From: Bacteroidia bacterium
Lineage (GTDB): Bacteria; Bacteroidota; Bacteroidia; AKYH767-A; OLB10
Direction: 5' to 3'
Assembly: GCA_037045145.1 (NCBI GenBank)
Contig: JBAOIA010000011.1
Location: 744,001 to 808,000 of the forward strand
Length of the DNA stretch: 64,000 nucleotides
Shown here piece by piece: positions 27,087 to 35,490 of the stretch (positions are counted from its first letter, which is position 1; each line of letters opens with the position of its first letter). The position numbers and the translations under genes are program-made. Under the pieces are notes generated by a model. The model searched no databases and was not told the origin of the DNA. It saw nothing but the letters and a program-made list of their open reading frames with translations.

Positions 27087-27956
27087 TTTATCTCTGACCC
27101 TGTATTGCATCAGACTATGAATGAATACAGAACTGATGACAATGACTGCGCCAATGTAGAAACCGTTATTGAGCAATTCATTCTCTTTAAATAAAATTAT
27201 TGCCAGAACAATACTGTAAAGCGGTTCAAGATTTACGGAGAGGTTCATGGTGAATGCACTTACTTTTTTTAGCGCCTCCAATGAAAGGGTGAATGCCACA
27301 GAAGTACAAACTACACTCAACAACAACAGCCATACCCAATCAATAGTAGAAGGTATTTGAAAGCTAACATTAAAAGCCGGTAAAATGAGTGGAAGAAGAA
27401 TGGATAAAAACACAAACCCGCTGAGTAATTCTATGAATGTAACCGGTGCAGGCTCATCATTGCTTACAAATATTTTATTCAGAATAGTAAACAAGGCGCC
27501 CAACAGTGCACTGATTAATGCCAGAACAATACCCATAGCATATAACTGTTGAAAAGCAAAAATGATGTAGATGCCAACGAGTACAAACAATGCCAGGATG
27601 ATGTTTTGCTTATTTATTTTTTTGCGATAAAATAATGGCTCAAGCAATGCAGAGAATAATGAAACAGAAGCAAAACAACTGAGCGCAATAGATACATTCG
27701 AAGCTTTTATTGAAGCATAGAAAGTGAGCCAGTGCAGACAAACTACAAAACCTGTGATGATAATGGACGCAAACCTTTTTTTATCAGGTAATATAAACTG
27801 TTTATGCTTTACCATGAACGGTATCAATGCCACTGCACTGATGATCATTCTATACCATACAATCATGATGGCATTCATCTCAATTGCCTTACCGAATATG
27901 CCGGTAAACCCCCACAACAAAATGGAAATGTGCATTTGCAGATAAGCCTTTCGCAT
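27066..27956 (-). CDS. EamA/DMT-family membrane transporter
   Basis: 296 aa with ten predicted membrane helices in two EamA repeats. The first starts HISILLWGFTGIFGKAI and the second MGIVLALISALLGALFTILN, as in drug/metabolite exporters of the DMT superfamily. Probably exports a small metabolite; substrate unknown. It lies two bases after maf, likely in one operon, and its last codons overlap the end of the aminotransferase gene on the other strand. Confidence 0.85.
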   Translation of the reverse strand: MRKAYLQMHISILLWGFTGIFGKAIEMNAIMIVWYRMIISAVALIPFMVKHKQFILPDKKRFASIIITGFVVCLHWLTFYASIKASNVSIALSCFASVSLFSALLEPLFYRKKINKQNIILALFVLVGIYIIFAFQQLYAMGIVLALISALLGALFTILNKIFVSNDEPAPVTFIELLSGFVFLSILLPLILPAFNVSFQIPSTIDWVWLLLLSVVCTSVAFTLSLEALKKVSAFTMNLSVNLEPLYSIVLAIILFKENELLNNGFYIGAVIVISSVFIHSLMQYRVRDKSISEQG

Positions 27957-27958
27957 GA

Positions 27959-28531
27959 CTAAAAATTTATTAATTGCTGATAAACTTTTCTTGTTGGCAA
28001 TCCCATAACATTATAAAAGCAACCGTTAATTTTTTCTATACATGTCAGGCCAAACCAATCCTGAATACCGTAAGACCCTGCTTTGTCATAAGGTTTAAAG
28101 TTGCTAATGTAATAGTGAATATCTTCAGTTGTGTAGTTGCGAAAATAAACTTCACTCTTGTCATAGAGCAATTCTTTTTTGTTGATGGAAGCAATGCAAA
28201 CTCCGGTATAAACTTCATGCATGCTGCCTTTAAGAGCAGTGAGCATTTTAACAGCTTCATTATAGTCTGCCGGTTTATTCAGCACTTTATTCTGATGTAC
28301 AACAATGGTGTCGGCACTGATGAGTAATTCGTTTTCTTTAATCTCATTTTCAAAGGCAATGGCTTTTTTTGAAGCGAGATATAAAACTATCTGTTCGTTC
28401 TGCAAATGGTCTGGATAATCTTCACCTGTTTCTTTAGTTCTTACTTCAAATTCAATACCCATCATTTGCAAAAGCTGTTGTCTGCGTGGTGAACGTGAAG
28501 CCAGAATTATTTTTTGTTTGAGTTGGTTCAT
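27959..28531 (-). CDS. maf: Maf-family nucleoside triphosphate pyrophosphatase
   Basis: 190 aa. The opening IILASRSPRRQQLLQMMGIEF is the Maf nucleotide-binding signature. SADTIVVHQNKVLNKP holds the catalytic Asp, and YDKAGSYGIQDWFG fits the dTTP/UTP-type subfamily. Hydrolyses non-canonical or pyrimidine NTPs to NMP; linked to septum control in Bacillus. Cytoplasmic, first gene of a pair with the EamA transporter. Confidence 0.93.
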   Translation of the reverse strand: MNQLKQKIILASRSPRRQQLLQMMGIEFEVRTKETGEDYPDHLQNEQIVLYLASKKAIAFENEIKENELLISADTIVVHQNKVLNKPADYNEAVKMLTALKGSMHEVYTGVCIASINKKELLYDKSEVYFRNYTTEDIHYYISNFKPYDKAGSYGIQDWFGLTCIEKINGCFYNVMGLPTRKVYQQLINF

Positions 28532-28641
28532 TGCATCAGAATTGAGGTGCGAGAGAAAATAGTTTTAGCGTTATATCGTAATTTAATAATGTTGCTTTAT
28601 AATGTTAGTGTAAAATTGAGTTTTAAAACGCTTATGTGTAT

Positions 28642-29448
28642 TTATTTAATCAATAATTTTTTTAAATCTTTTTTATTACCATTAAACACATTGGCATCAT
28701 AAAATGAGTTTGAACCCGGAATAGAAACACGGTCGGAGTGTTGCCAAAAAAGCCATTTTACCGTTTTCTCAATTTTTAATTCATCTTCATAATAGTGTGC
28801 AATCCAAAAATTGTAGTCAGGGAAATCATCAGCCAAATAGTCTTCAATAAAGCTAATATTGGAATAAAGAATAGGTTTAACTTTATATTGTTTTTCGATG
28901 ATTACAATAAATTGTTTTAGTTTTTTTACCAATTCTTTTTTTGTAAGACTACCTTTTTCTTCTACATCAATTAAGGGAGGCATATCACCTTTTTTTAATT
29001 TTACACTTGAAATAAAATTTTTTGCTTGTAAAGAAACATCAGCATTGGGAAGGAAATAATGATAAGCTCCACGAATAATATTATTTTTTTGTGCACTCTC
29101 CCAGTTATCAATAAATGTAGGGTCTTCAAGCAATATTCCCTCGGTGGCTTTAATAAATGCAAAACTGAAATTAATGGTATCTCCATTTAGGTCAGCAGCT
29201 TTTAATTTACTCCAGTCAATGTCTGTCTGCCATCGTGAAACATCAATGCCATGTACTTCATAGCCTTTTGGAAAACGTATTTTTGTTGCAGAACCGGTAT
29301 TTTTATCAAACAATCTTTTTTCAAGGCGCCAGGCTTTATAGCCATAACGGATTATTTGATTACGATAAAAAAATGCAAGAACTGCTATACCACAAAACAG
29401 CAGTGTAACTAAAACTATTCTTTTTCCTAATGATTGTTTCTTCGCCAT
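28642..29448 (-). CDS. Membrane-anchored GH25 lysozyme
   Basis: 268 aa. An uncleaved-looking N-terminal helix (IVLVTLLFCGIAVLAFFY) anchors a GH25 domain. Catalytic-site motifs are HGIDVSRWQ (Asp69), FIKATEG (Glu103) and PPLIDVE (Asp161/Glu163), followed by RGAYHYFLP upstream of the latter and FWIAHYY downstream. It should cleave the MurNAc-GlcNAc bond of peptidoglycan in the periplasm. Monocistronic. Confidence 0.9.
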   Translation of the reverse strand: MAKKQSLGKRIVLVTLLFCGIAVLAFFYRNQIIRYGYKAWRLEKRLFDKNTGSATKIRFPKGYEVHGIDVSRWQTDIDWSKLKAADLNGDTINFSFAFIKATEGILLEDPTFIDNWESAQKNNIIRGAYHYFLPNADVSLQAKNFISSVKLKKGDMPPLIDVEEKGSLTKKELVKKLKQFIVIIEKQYKVKPILYSNISFIEDYLADDFPDYNFWIAHYYEDELKIEKTVKWLFWQHSDRVSIPGSNSFYDANVFNGNKKDLKKLLIK

Positions 29449-29508
29449 TGTACCGTAACGAATAACGCAAATACTTTTTAATTGTGTAAATTATTTATAC
29501 TTAAAAAT

Positions 29509-29541
29509 AAAAAATCAGGTTCACTGAACCTGATTTTTTTA
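29509..29541. terminator. Intrinsic terminator of the cyclophilin/GH25 interval
   Basis: AATCAGGTTC at 29513-29522, loop ACT, GAACCTGATT at 29526-29535 with flanking A- and T-runs. On the minus strand it closes the cyclophilin gene. Confidence 0.88.
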
Positions 29542-29563
29542 ATTTAATGAAATTAAACGGAAT

Positions 29564-30256
29564 TTATTTTATCACCTTAACAGTCATTCTAATATCTTGC
29601 AAAGGTCGGTTTTGAGCATTGGTAGCCTCTGCTGCAATCTTATCGAGCACATCCATGCCGGAAACCAATTCACCAAAAACAGTGTAGTCCATATCTAAAA
29701 ACGGAGTGCCGCCAACGGTTGTGTATTCTTTGCGCTGCTCAGGAGTATATTTCATGTGCTTTGCATTTTCCATCATGGTAAGATCGTTGTCGGAAGCAGG
29801 TTTTCCTTGTACAATGTAAAACTGACTACCAGAAGATGCTTTTTGCGGATTTACCTGATCACCCAGACGTGCAGCTGCCAACGCACCTTTTTTATGGCAT
29901 AATGCAGCATTAAATTCAGCAGGTATTGTATATCCGGGACCACCATTACCCAACATAGCTCCGGCAGCAGCATTTTTAGATTGTGGGTCACCACCCTGAA
30001 TCATAAAACTTTTAATAACACGATGAAACAACGTGCTGTCGTAAAAACCTTCATTGGCAAGTTTAATAAAATTATCGCGGTGCAATGGTGTTTCATTGTA
30101 GAGTTTAAAGCGCATTGTACCTAAATTGGTTGTAATTTCTACCATAGTTTCTTTGTTTTGACTTTTTTCTGCCTGAAGTTTTGCCTGACTTTTATCGGTT
30201 TGTGACAGTGCCATCAGGGGAAGGAATGTTGCAATAATACAGATGATTTTTTTCAT
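29564..30256 (-). CDS. Periplasmic cyclophilin-type peptidyl-prolyl isomerase
   Basis: 230 aa. A signal peptide (MKKIICIIATFLPLMALSQ) precedes a cyclophilin fold: HRDNFIKLANEGFYDSTLFH, RVIKSFMIQGGDP (catalytic Arg and Phe-Met-Gln), GSQFYIVQG and YTVFGELVSGMDVLDKI. Assists folding of secreted proteins by Pro isomerisation. An insertion around residues 155-185 (MMENAKHMKYTPEQRKEY) is common in Bacteroidota homologues. Confidence 0.92.
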   Translation of the reverse strand: MKKIICIIATFLPLMALSQTDKSQAKLQAEKSQNKETMVEITTNLGTMRFKLYNETPLHRDNFIKLANEGFYDSTLFHRVIKSFMIQGGDPQSKNAAAGAMLGNGGPGYTIPAEFNAALCHKKGALAAARLGDQVNPQKASSGSQFYIVQGKPASDNDLTMMENAKHMKYTPEQRKEYTTVGGTPFLDMDYTVFGELVSGMDVLDKIAAEATNAQNRPLQDIRMTVKVIK

Positions 30257-30343
30257 TTCTATTTTTAATTACTTTTGAGCTGATAAAACATTTTATAATA
30301 CTGTTCGTAAAAACAGGTACAAGAATAATAAATTTCCATTCGC

Positions 30344-30709
30344 ATGAAAAGTAGTTTTCACAAAACTCATTTAGTTTTAACTTCACTGATAGTAATGACT
30401 GTTCTTTTTACTTTTTCCTGTAAAAAAGAAGGACCTTGCGAAGCTATTATTACTATTACTGACAGTGCAGGAGTTGCTGTGAGAGGTGCAACTGTAATTT
30501 TAAGACAGGATGCTGTTGTAAATCCAACCACAGGTGTACAGGCCAATGTATATCAGGAAGGTGTTACTGATGGATATGGTAAAGCCTCTTTTGAGTTTAA
30601 GTTAGAAGCAGTTTTAAATATTGAAGCCAGCAAAGGCCCCAAAACAGGCAAAGATTACATCCGTTTGGAGCAATCAAAAACTGTTTACCGTACAGTAATC
30701 ATCAAATAA
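30344..30709 (+). CDS. Small lipoprotein with Ig-like/carboxypeptidase-regulatory fold
   Basis: 121 aa. Signal peptide with lipobox (LFTFSC, Cys at about 27), then a single beta-sandwich resembling CarboxypepD_reg domains: ITDSAGVAVRGATVILRQD and TDGYGKASFEF. Probably anchored in the envelope. A TACTTTTG box at 30271-30278 could be its promoter. Its end overlaps the convergent gene by eight bases. Function unknown. Confidence 0.7.
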   Translation: MKSSFHKTHLVLTSLIVMTVLFTFSCKKEGPCEAIITITDSAGVAVRGATVILRQDAVVNPTTGVQANVYQEGVTDGYGKASFEFKLEAVLNIEASKGPKTGKDYIRLEQSKTVYRTVIIK

Positions 30710-31076
30710 CCTCACTTTTTTCAAGTTCATAACCATCATCCTCAAAATAGCGGATAATATTGATTTTCAGTAATAAATCCTGCTCTTTTAGAGGCATTTG
30801 AGGTAATGTCTTTATTTTTTCATACTGTGGCCATCCATCGGAATCTACTCCTGTAAGCCGGTAATAACCATCATGGCTAAGCAGTTTGCAGGTGGCAATA
30901 TGCATTAAGTCCTGTTTTTCTTCCTTGGTAAAGTTCTGATAGCCTTTTCCCAGTTCCTGTACTCCTATAAGGAAAATCATACCCTGCAAATCGGGCTTTT
31001 CACCAAAGGATACATCCATTTGCCGTAAAAGTTCGCCCCACTTATGCTTGATTTTCTGAATATTTGTTTCGTTCAT
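30702..31076 (-). CDS. Conserved-looking hypothetical protein
   Basis: Start chosen at Met 31076 (MNETNIQKIKHKWGELLRQM), because the ATG nine codons upstream lies beyond the promoter box at 31092. 124 aa, soluble, mostly helical, with charged and aromatic residues spaced as in a real protein (CKLLSHDGYYRLTGVDSDGW). No family recognised. Transcribed alone and divergently from the VWA gene. Confidence 0.65.
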   Translation of the reverse strand: MNETNIQKIKHKWGELLRQMDVSFGEKPDLQGMIFLIGVQELGKGYQNFTKEEKQDLMHIATCKLLSHDGYYRLTGVDSDGWPQYEKIKTLPQMPLKEQDLLLKINIIRYFEDDGYELEKSEVI

Positions 31077-31091
31077 AAACAATAAAGTGTT

Positions 31092-31123
31092 CAAAAGTAC
31101 CAATATTAGAGACTAAACCACAA
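31092..31123 (-). promoter_or_regulatory. Promoter of the hypothetical gene at 31076
   Basis: On the minus strand, TTG (31123-31121), a 21-base spacer and TACTTTTG (31099-31092). It lies 16 bases before the chosen start and inside the longer reading frame, which supports the shorter start. Confidence 0.6.
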
Positions 31124-31137
31124 AACAATATAATATC

Positions 31138-31145
31138 TAATTTTG
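31138..31145 (+). promoter_or_regulatory. Candidate promoter -7 box for the VWA gene
   Basis: TAATTTTG matches TAnnTTTG and lies 28 bases before ATG 31174. No clear -33 TTG. Confidence 0.45.
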
Positions 31146-31173
31146 AAAAACCACAATAAATCCCCAAAAAACA

Positions 31174-32307
31174 ATGAACCTGTTAAAATTAAAACCGGTA
31201 ATTCTCGCTCTGACCATAGCGTGGATACTACCACAAACAAAAGCTTCCGCTAAAAGTCAACCCATTGACATAGTTTATACACTTGACCTGAGCGGCAGTA
31301 CCAACGGATTGATAGATGATGTCCGCGACAACCTTTGGGGTATGAATAACGAGCTCAATCGTTTGTATCCCTCCAGCCAAATAAGGTTTGCTGTGGTGGG
31401 CTACTCGCGTCCAAGTTTTGGTAGTAAAAACCAATATGTAAAAGTGCTATCACCGTTTACTTCTGATATTGATAACATTGCAACGGAATTGTATAAACTC
31501 AAACCCAATATCGAAAAAGGCGATCAGTATGTGGGTGCTGCTATTCGTGCTTCGCTTGATATGTTGAGTTGGTCAAATGAAAAAAATGCAGTGAAACAAA
31601 TTTTCCTTACCGGAAATGGTTCGGTATTCTTAGGTGCGTTTGATGTTGTAGAATCTTGTGATCTGGCAAAAGAAAAAGGTATATCTGTAAATGCATTGTA
31701 TTGCTACAGTTCATTACGTGCAAAAGACATAAGCGGTTGGTATAAAATTTCTGAAATTACCGGTGGAAAATCAATAGATGTTAAAGTACATAAACGATTG
31801 CCTGACTATGCAACAGTTACTGATATTAGCCAACTGCAGAAACTTGCATCAGAGCTGAATAAGACCTATATCTACTATGGTAAAACCGGACGAGATAGTT
31901 ATAAAGCAATGGTGAGCAATGAAAAAAATGCAATGAATGCGCGCCAGTCAACATTTGAAGATTTGTTGTACCACAAAATTTCCGATCGTTATCAAGGAAA
32001 ACAAAATGAGTGGGATTTGGTAGATTATATCAAATCGCGCAACGGCAATCTTAAAAACATTGATGCAGCCTTTTTGCCGGATTCATTAAAAAAGATCAAT
32101 CCCGAGCAGCTGCTAACCAAGTTGTTGATTTTAAAAGAAAGAAGAAACTATCTCATCAGTCAAATACGTCAGTTACTTCCCTTTGAACGTCAGGATAAAT
32201 TAACGGCATATTTTAATTCAAAACAAGCCGACAGTGATATGATTTTTGACCGTCAGGTGATGAAGGTATTAAAAGATGAAATGCAGTCTGATTTAGCTGT
32301 AAACTAA
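31174..32307 (+). CDS. Secreted von Willebrand factor A domain protein
   Basis: 377 aa with a signal peptide (ILALTIAWILPQTKASA). The VWA domain begins DIVYTLDLSGSTNGLIDDV and carries the DxSxS part of the MIDAS metal site. Later landmarks are QYVGAAIRASLDMLSW and KQIFLTGNGSVFLGA, where the usual TDG metal loop is altered. The C-terminal third is helical and charged. Likely a periplasmic ligand-binding protein; the partner is unknown. Confidence 0.75.
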   Translation: MNLLKLKPVILALTIAWILPQTKASAKSQPIDIVYTLDLSGSTNGLIDDVRDNLWGMNNELNRLYPSSQIRFAVVGYSRPSFGSKNQYVKVLSPFTSDIDNIATELYKLKPNIEKGDQYVGAAIRASLDMLSWSNEKNAVKQIFLTGNGSVFLGAFDVVESCDLAKEKGISVNALYCYSSLRAKDISGWYKISEITGGKSIDVKVHKRLPDYATVTDISQLQKLASELNKTYIYYGKTGRDSYKAMVSNEKNAMNARQSTFEDLLYHKISDRYQGKQNEWDLVDYIKSRNGNLKNIDAAFLPDSLKKINPEQLLTKLLILKERRNYLISQIRQLLPFERQDKLTAYFNSKQADSDMIFDRQVMKVLKDEMQSDLAVN

Positions 32308-32310
32308 TAA

Positions 32311-33021
32311 TCAGGAATTATAATTTTCAAGTGCTACATCCCAGTTTATCAGATTCCACCAGGCACTAACATAATCTGCTCTTTTGTTCTGATAATGCAA
32401 GTAGTAAGCATGCTCCCAAACATCAATTCCCAAAACAGGTGTGCCTTTAACTTCGGCAATGTCCATCAGCGTGTTGTCCTGATTTGGAGTAGATGTAACA
32501 CTTAGTTTGCCATCGGTTGATTTAATAAGCCAAGCCCATCCGGAACCAAATCTGTTTTTTGCTGCATCAGAAAATGTTTTTTGCAAGTTGTCAATATTGC
32601 TAAAATCTTTTGTGATGGCTTCGGCCAAAGCATCGGTTGGTGTTTTAGATCCTCCCGGACGCATCAACTTCCAGAAAAAAGAATGATTATAATGTCCACC
32701 TGCATTGTTGCGAATTGCTGTTGAATGTTTCGAGACCTTAGCTAACAAATCATTTAAAGACTGACCTTGTAATTTTTCTGCAACAACTGCTTTGTTTAGA
32801 TTGTTTACATATCCCTGATGATGCTTAGTGTAATGTATTTCCATCGTCAGTGCATCTATGTTTGGCTCTAATGCCTCAAAGCCATATTCCAAATCAGGCA
32901 ACTTAAACAAATTGTCTTCGTTGGTTTCTGATGCGAAGGCAACCTTGCTGCCAATTCCGTACAATGCCAGCGTACCTGCTGCCATTGCAGATGTTTTTAT
33001 GAAATCTCGTCTGTTTTTCAT
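32311..33021 (-). CDS. Tat-exported Fe/Mn superoxide dismutase
   Basis: 236 aa. The N-terminus carries a twin-arginine signal (NRRDFIKTSA followed by a weakly hydrophobic stretch to about residue 31). The SOD domain has all four metal ligands: His63 (EIHYTKHH), His113 (YNHSFFW), Asp200 and His204 (GIDVWEHAYYLHY). Dismutates superoxide; Fe versus Mn cannot be decided by eye. Tat export implies the metal is loaded in the cytoplasm and the enzyme works in the periplasm. Stop codons of this gene and the VWA gene are three bases apart. Confidence 0.93.
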   Translation of the reverse strand: MKNRRDFIKTSAMAAGTLALYGIGSKVAFASETNEDNLFKLPDLEYGFEALEPNIDALTMEIHYTKHHQGYVNNLNKAVVAEKLQGQSLNDLLAKVSKHSTAIRNNAGGHYNHSFFWKLMRPGGSKTPTDALAEAITKDFSNIDNLQKTFSDAAKNRFGSGWAWLIKSTDGKLSVTSTPNQDNTLMDIAEVKGTPVLGIDVWEHAYYLHYQNKRADYVSAWWNLINWDVALENYNS

Positions 33022-33032
33022 TTTCTTTATGA

Positions 33033-33533
33033 TTAAGATAATTCTATTAAGACCGTGTTTTTTTCAACTTTATCACCCTTCGATACTTTTATTTTTTTTA
33101 CAACAGCATCATTGGTGGCTTTCAGGTTGTTTTCCATTTTCATAGCTTCAAGTACCAAAAGGTTATCACCTTTTTGAATTGTCTGCCCTTCAGAAACTAA
33201 AATGTCCAGTACTAATCCGGGCATTGGTGCCTTTAGGTCGTTTACTTTTTGAGCAAACATTTTATCCATACCCAATTGCTGCAACAACTCATCATATTTA
33301 TCTTTCAGTGCAACCTGATAAACATTACCGTTAACTCTTATTTTAAATTGCTTTTCGGTGTAATTTGCTTCCAACAATTCTGCTTTATACGATTTGTTTT
33401 GCAGCAGAATACTTAATGACGATTCTGAAATATTTTTAATGTCGGCCTCAATTTGCTGATTGTTTTTTGTTAAAACTTTTTTCTTAGAATCGAAGTGGAG
33501 ATTAATTTCCTGACCTTTTATTGTTGCCTTCAA
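33033..33533 (-). CDS. Biotin/lipoyl-carrier (BCCP-like) protein
   Basis: The longest frame opens at ATG 33614 inside the upstream gene, but a TATATTTG promoter box at 33553-33560 lies inside that extension. I therefore prefer TTG 33533, giving 166 aa beginning KATIKGQEINLHF. The C-terminal 70 residues are a biotinyl domain with APMPGLVLDILV and the biotin-attachment site EAMKMEN (Lys132). It carries carboxyl groups for an acyl-CoA or pyruvate-type carboxylase. The carboxylase subunits are not adjacent. Confidence 0.85.
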   Translation of the reverse strand: MKATIKGQEINLHFDSKKKVLTKNNQQIEADIKNISESSLSILLQNKSYKAELLEANYTEKQFKIRVNGNVYQVALKDKYDELLQQLGMDKMFAQKVNDLKAPMPGLVLDILVSEGQTIQKGDNLLVLEAMKMENNLKATNDAVVKKIKVSKGDKVEKNTVLIELS

Positions 33534-33552
33534 AATTTGTGTTTTGTTTCTG

Positions 33553-33560
33553 CAAATATA
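33553..33560 (-). promoter_or_regulatory. Promoter -7 box of the BCCP-like gene
   Basis: TATATTTG on the minus strand, perfect for TAnnTTTG, 20 bases before the TTG start at 33533; no clear -33 TTG. Confidence 0.55.
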
Positions 33561-33571
33561 AAATTCTACTG

Positions 33572-34063
33572 CTAATCGGCATAATAAGATATAGTTGACC
33601 TTATGAAATGCCAAGTCATAATTCCAACACCAACTAATTTTATTCCTATTGAAAGAAATGTTCCGGCAACTGTTGCCAATCCCGAGCGCAAAGCATCTCT
33701 TGTGTTTTTCCCTGCAAGCAAATCGCCAATGATGGCGCCAATAATTGTTCCCATAATCATTCCTACCGGAGTCAGAAAAATTCCTAATATCATACCAATG
33801 ACGCTACCAATTACACCGTATCGTGTAGCTCCAAATCTTTTAGCTGTCCAGATAGGTAAATAGTAGTCTAAGATAGAAATGATGATAACCATGGCAAAAA
33901 TCATCCACAAAAAACGTCCTGTGTAAAAATTAAAATGCCAGTCGGCTAATAGTAGTCCTCCAAAAGCAATTGGAAGTCCCGGAAGAACAGGTAAGATACT
34001 TCCGGCAATGCCTGTCAATAGCAGTAAAGAAACAATGATTGTTATAGCTATATCCATAATCAA
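33572..34063 (-). CDS. DUF456 membrane protein
   Basis: 163 aa, four or five membrane helices, with Gly-rich glycine-zipper stretches (GVIGSVIGMILGIFLTPVGM, GTIIGAIIGDLLAG) typical of the DUF456 family. No catalytic motif; localised to the cytoplasmic membrane, function unknown. Start could be ATG 34063 or the Met two codons later. The promoter of the next gene lies near its stop codon. Confidence 0.85.
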   Translation of the reverse strand: MIMDIAITIIVSLLLLTGIAGSILPVLPGLPIAFGGLLLADWHFNFYTGRFLWMIFAMVIIISILDYYLPIWTAKRFGATRYGVIGSVIGMILGIFLTPVGMIMGTIIGAIIGDLLAGKNTRDALRSGLATVAGTFLSIGIKLVGVGIMTWHFIRSTISYYAD

Positions 34064-34200
34064 AATTTAGTTGGTTAAATTAAAACAAGTTTAATGAATA
34101 AAAGGTTAAAGAAAGTTAGTTGATTTTTATCATTTCAACAGTTTTTTTGAGTTTAATATTCTCTTAATAGATTTATATAATGCATTTTTGCCGTTGAATT

Positions 34201-35490
34201 ATGACAGGCACAAAAATTAAAGTTTTTAAGTTTGGCGGAGCATCGGTTAAAGATGCGGCTTCTGTAAAAAATGCAATCGAAATTCTAAAAGGATTCAAAG
34301 GCGAAAAGTTACTTGTCGTTATTTCTGCAATGGGAAAAACTACCAATGCATTGGAAATAGTGGTGAATGATTATTTTTTTTCTAAAGGCAATGCCCATGC
34401 GGCACTAAAGGATGTAAGAGAATATCATCAACAAATTATGGAGGAATTGTTTTCAGGAAAAGCAAATCCTGTCTTTGATAAAGTAAACAACTTTTTTGTT
34501 GAAGCCGACTGGATGCTTGACGAAAAACCGCAGCATACTTATAATTTTGTTTATGATCAGATTGTTTCTCTGGGCGAATTGATTTCTACTTGCATTGTCG
34601 GTGCCTATTTAGAGCAACAAGGGTGCTCTAACATCTGGCTTGATGTGCGTGATGTTTTGATGACTGACAATACCTATCGTGAAGCAAAAGTTGACTGGCA
34701 AAAAAGTGAAATGCTGGTGCAAAAACAAGTAGTTCCTGCTTTTAGCGGGGTTGATGTTGTCATTACACAGGGATTTATTGGCGGTACATCAGAAAATTAT
34801 ACCACAACTTTAGGTCGTGAAGGCTCAGATTATTCAGCTGCAATTTTTGCTTACTTGCTGAATGCAGAAGCCATGTATATCTGGAAAGATGTTCCCGGTA
34901 TATTGAATGCCGATCCAAAATTCTATAAAGACGCACAAAAGCTCGATCAAATAAGCTATCATGATGCTATTGAGCTTGCCTATTATGGAGCTACAGTCAT
35001 TCACCCCAAGACAATAAAACCACTTGAAAATAAAAACATACCACTGTTTGTAAAGTCTTTTCTCAAGCCGGAGGCTAATGGCACAACTATCCGTACCAAT
35101 GTTCAAACAAAGCCGATGATTCCTTCATATATTTTTAAAAAAAATCAGGTACTCATCAGTATTTCAGCCAAAGATTTTTCTTTTATTGCTGAAGATAATC
35201 TGTCGCGTATTTTTGCTTTGTTTGCTGGGCATGGTGTAAAAATTCACCTCATGCAGAACTCCGCCATCAGTTTTTCTGTTTGTGTTGATAACGATAATTT
35301 TAAAATTCCAGCTTTGATTGAAGCATTGCAGAAAGATTTTAAAATAAGATATAATGAAGACCTGATGCTTTATACCATAAGGCATTATTATCAAAATACA
35401 ATTGATACCATAACATCAGGCAAAGAAATTTTGTTAGAGCAGAGAAGCCGCAATACTGCACAGTTTGTCTTAAGAGATAGTATAAAATGA
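34201..35490 (+). CDS. lysC: Aspartate kinase
   Basis: 429 aa, monofunctional. KVFKFGGASVKDA is the ATP-binding start of the aspartokinase fold; QGFIGGTSENYTTTLGREGSDYSAA is the catalytic and substrate loop (shown here in part: LGREGSDYSAA). The last 120 residues form ACT regulatory modules (ISISAKDFSFIAEDNLSRIF), so feedback inhibition is expected. First step of lysine, threonine and methionine synthesis. Its stop overlaps the start of ctaA by four bases (ATGA). Confidence 0.92.
   Translation: MTGTKIKVFKFGGASVKDAASVKNAIEILKGFKGEKLLVVISAMGKTTNALEIVVNDYFFSKGNAHAALKDVREYHQQIMEELFSGKANPVFDKVNNFFVEADWMLDEKPQHTYNFVYDQIVSLGELISTCIVGAYLEQQGCSNIWLDVRDVLMTDNTYREAKVDWQKSEMLVQKQVVPAFSGVDVVITQGFIGGTSENYTTTLGREGSDYSAAIFAYLLNAEAMYIWKDVPGILNADPKFYKDAQKLDQISYHDAIELAYYGATVIHPKTIKPLENKNIPLFVKSFLKPEANGTTIRTNVQTKPMIPSYIFKKNQVLISISAKDFSFIAEDNLSRIFALFAGHGVKIHLMQNSAISFSVCVDNDNFKIPALIEALQKDFKIRYNEDLMLYTIRHYYQNTIDTITSGKEILLEQRSRNTAQFVLRDSIK

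Noticed and set aside
27974..28327. 117-codon plus-strand frame
   Set aside because: Shadow of maf on the other strand.
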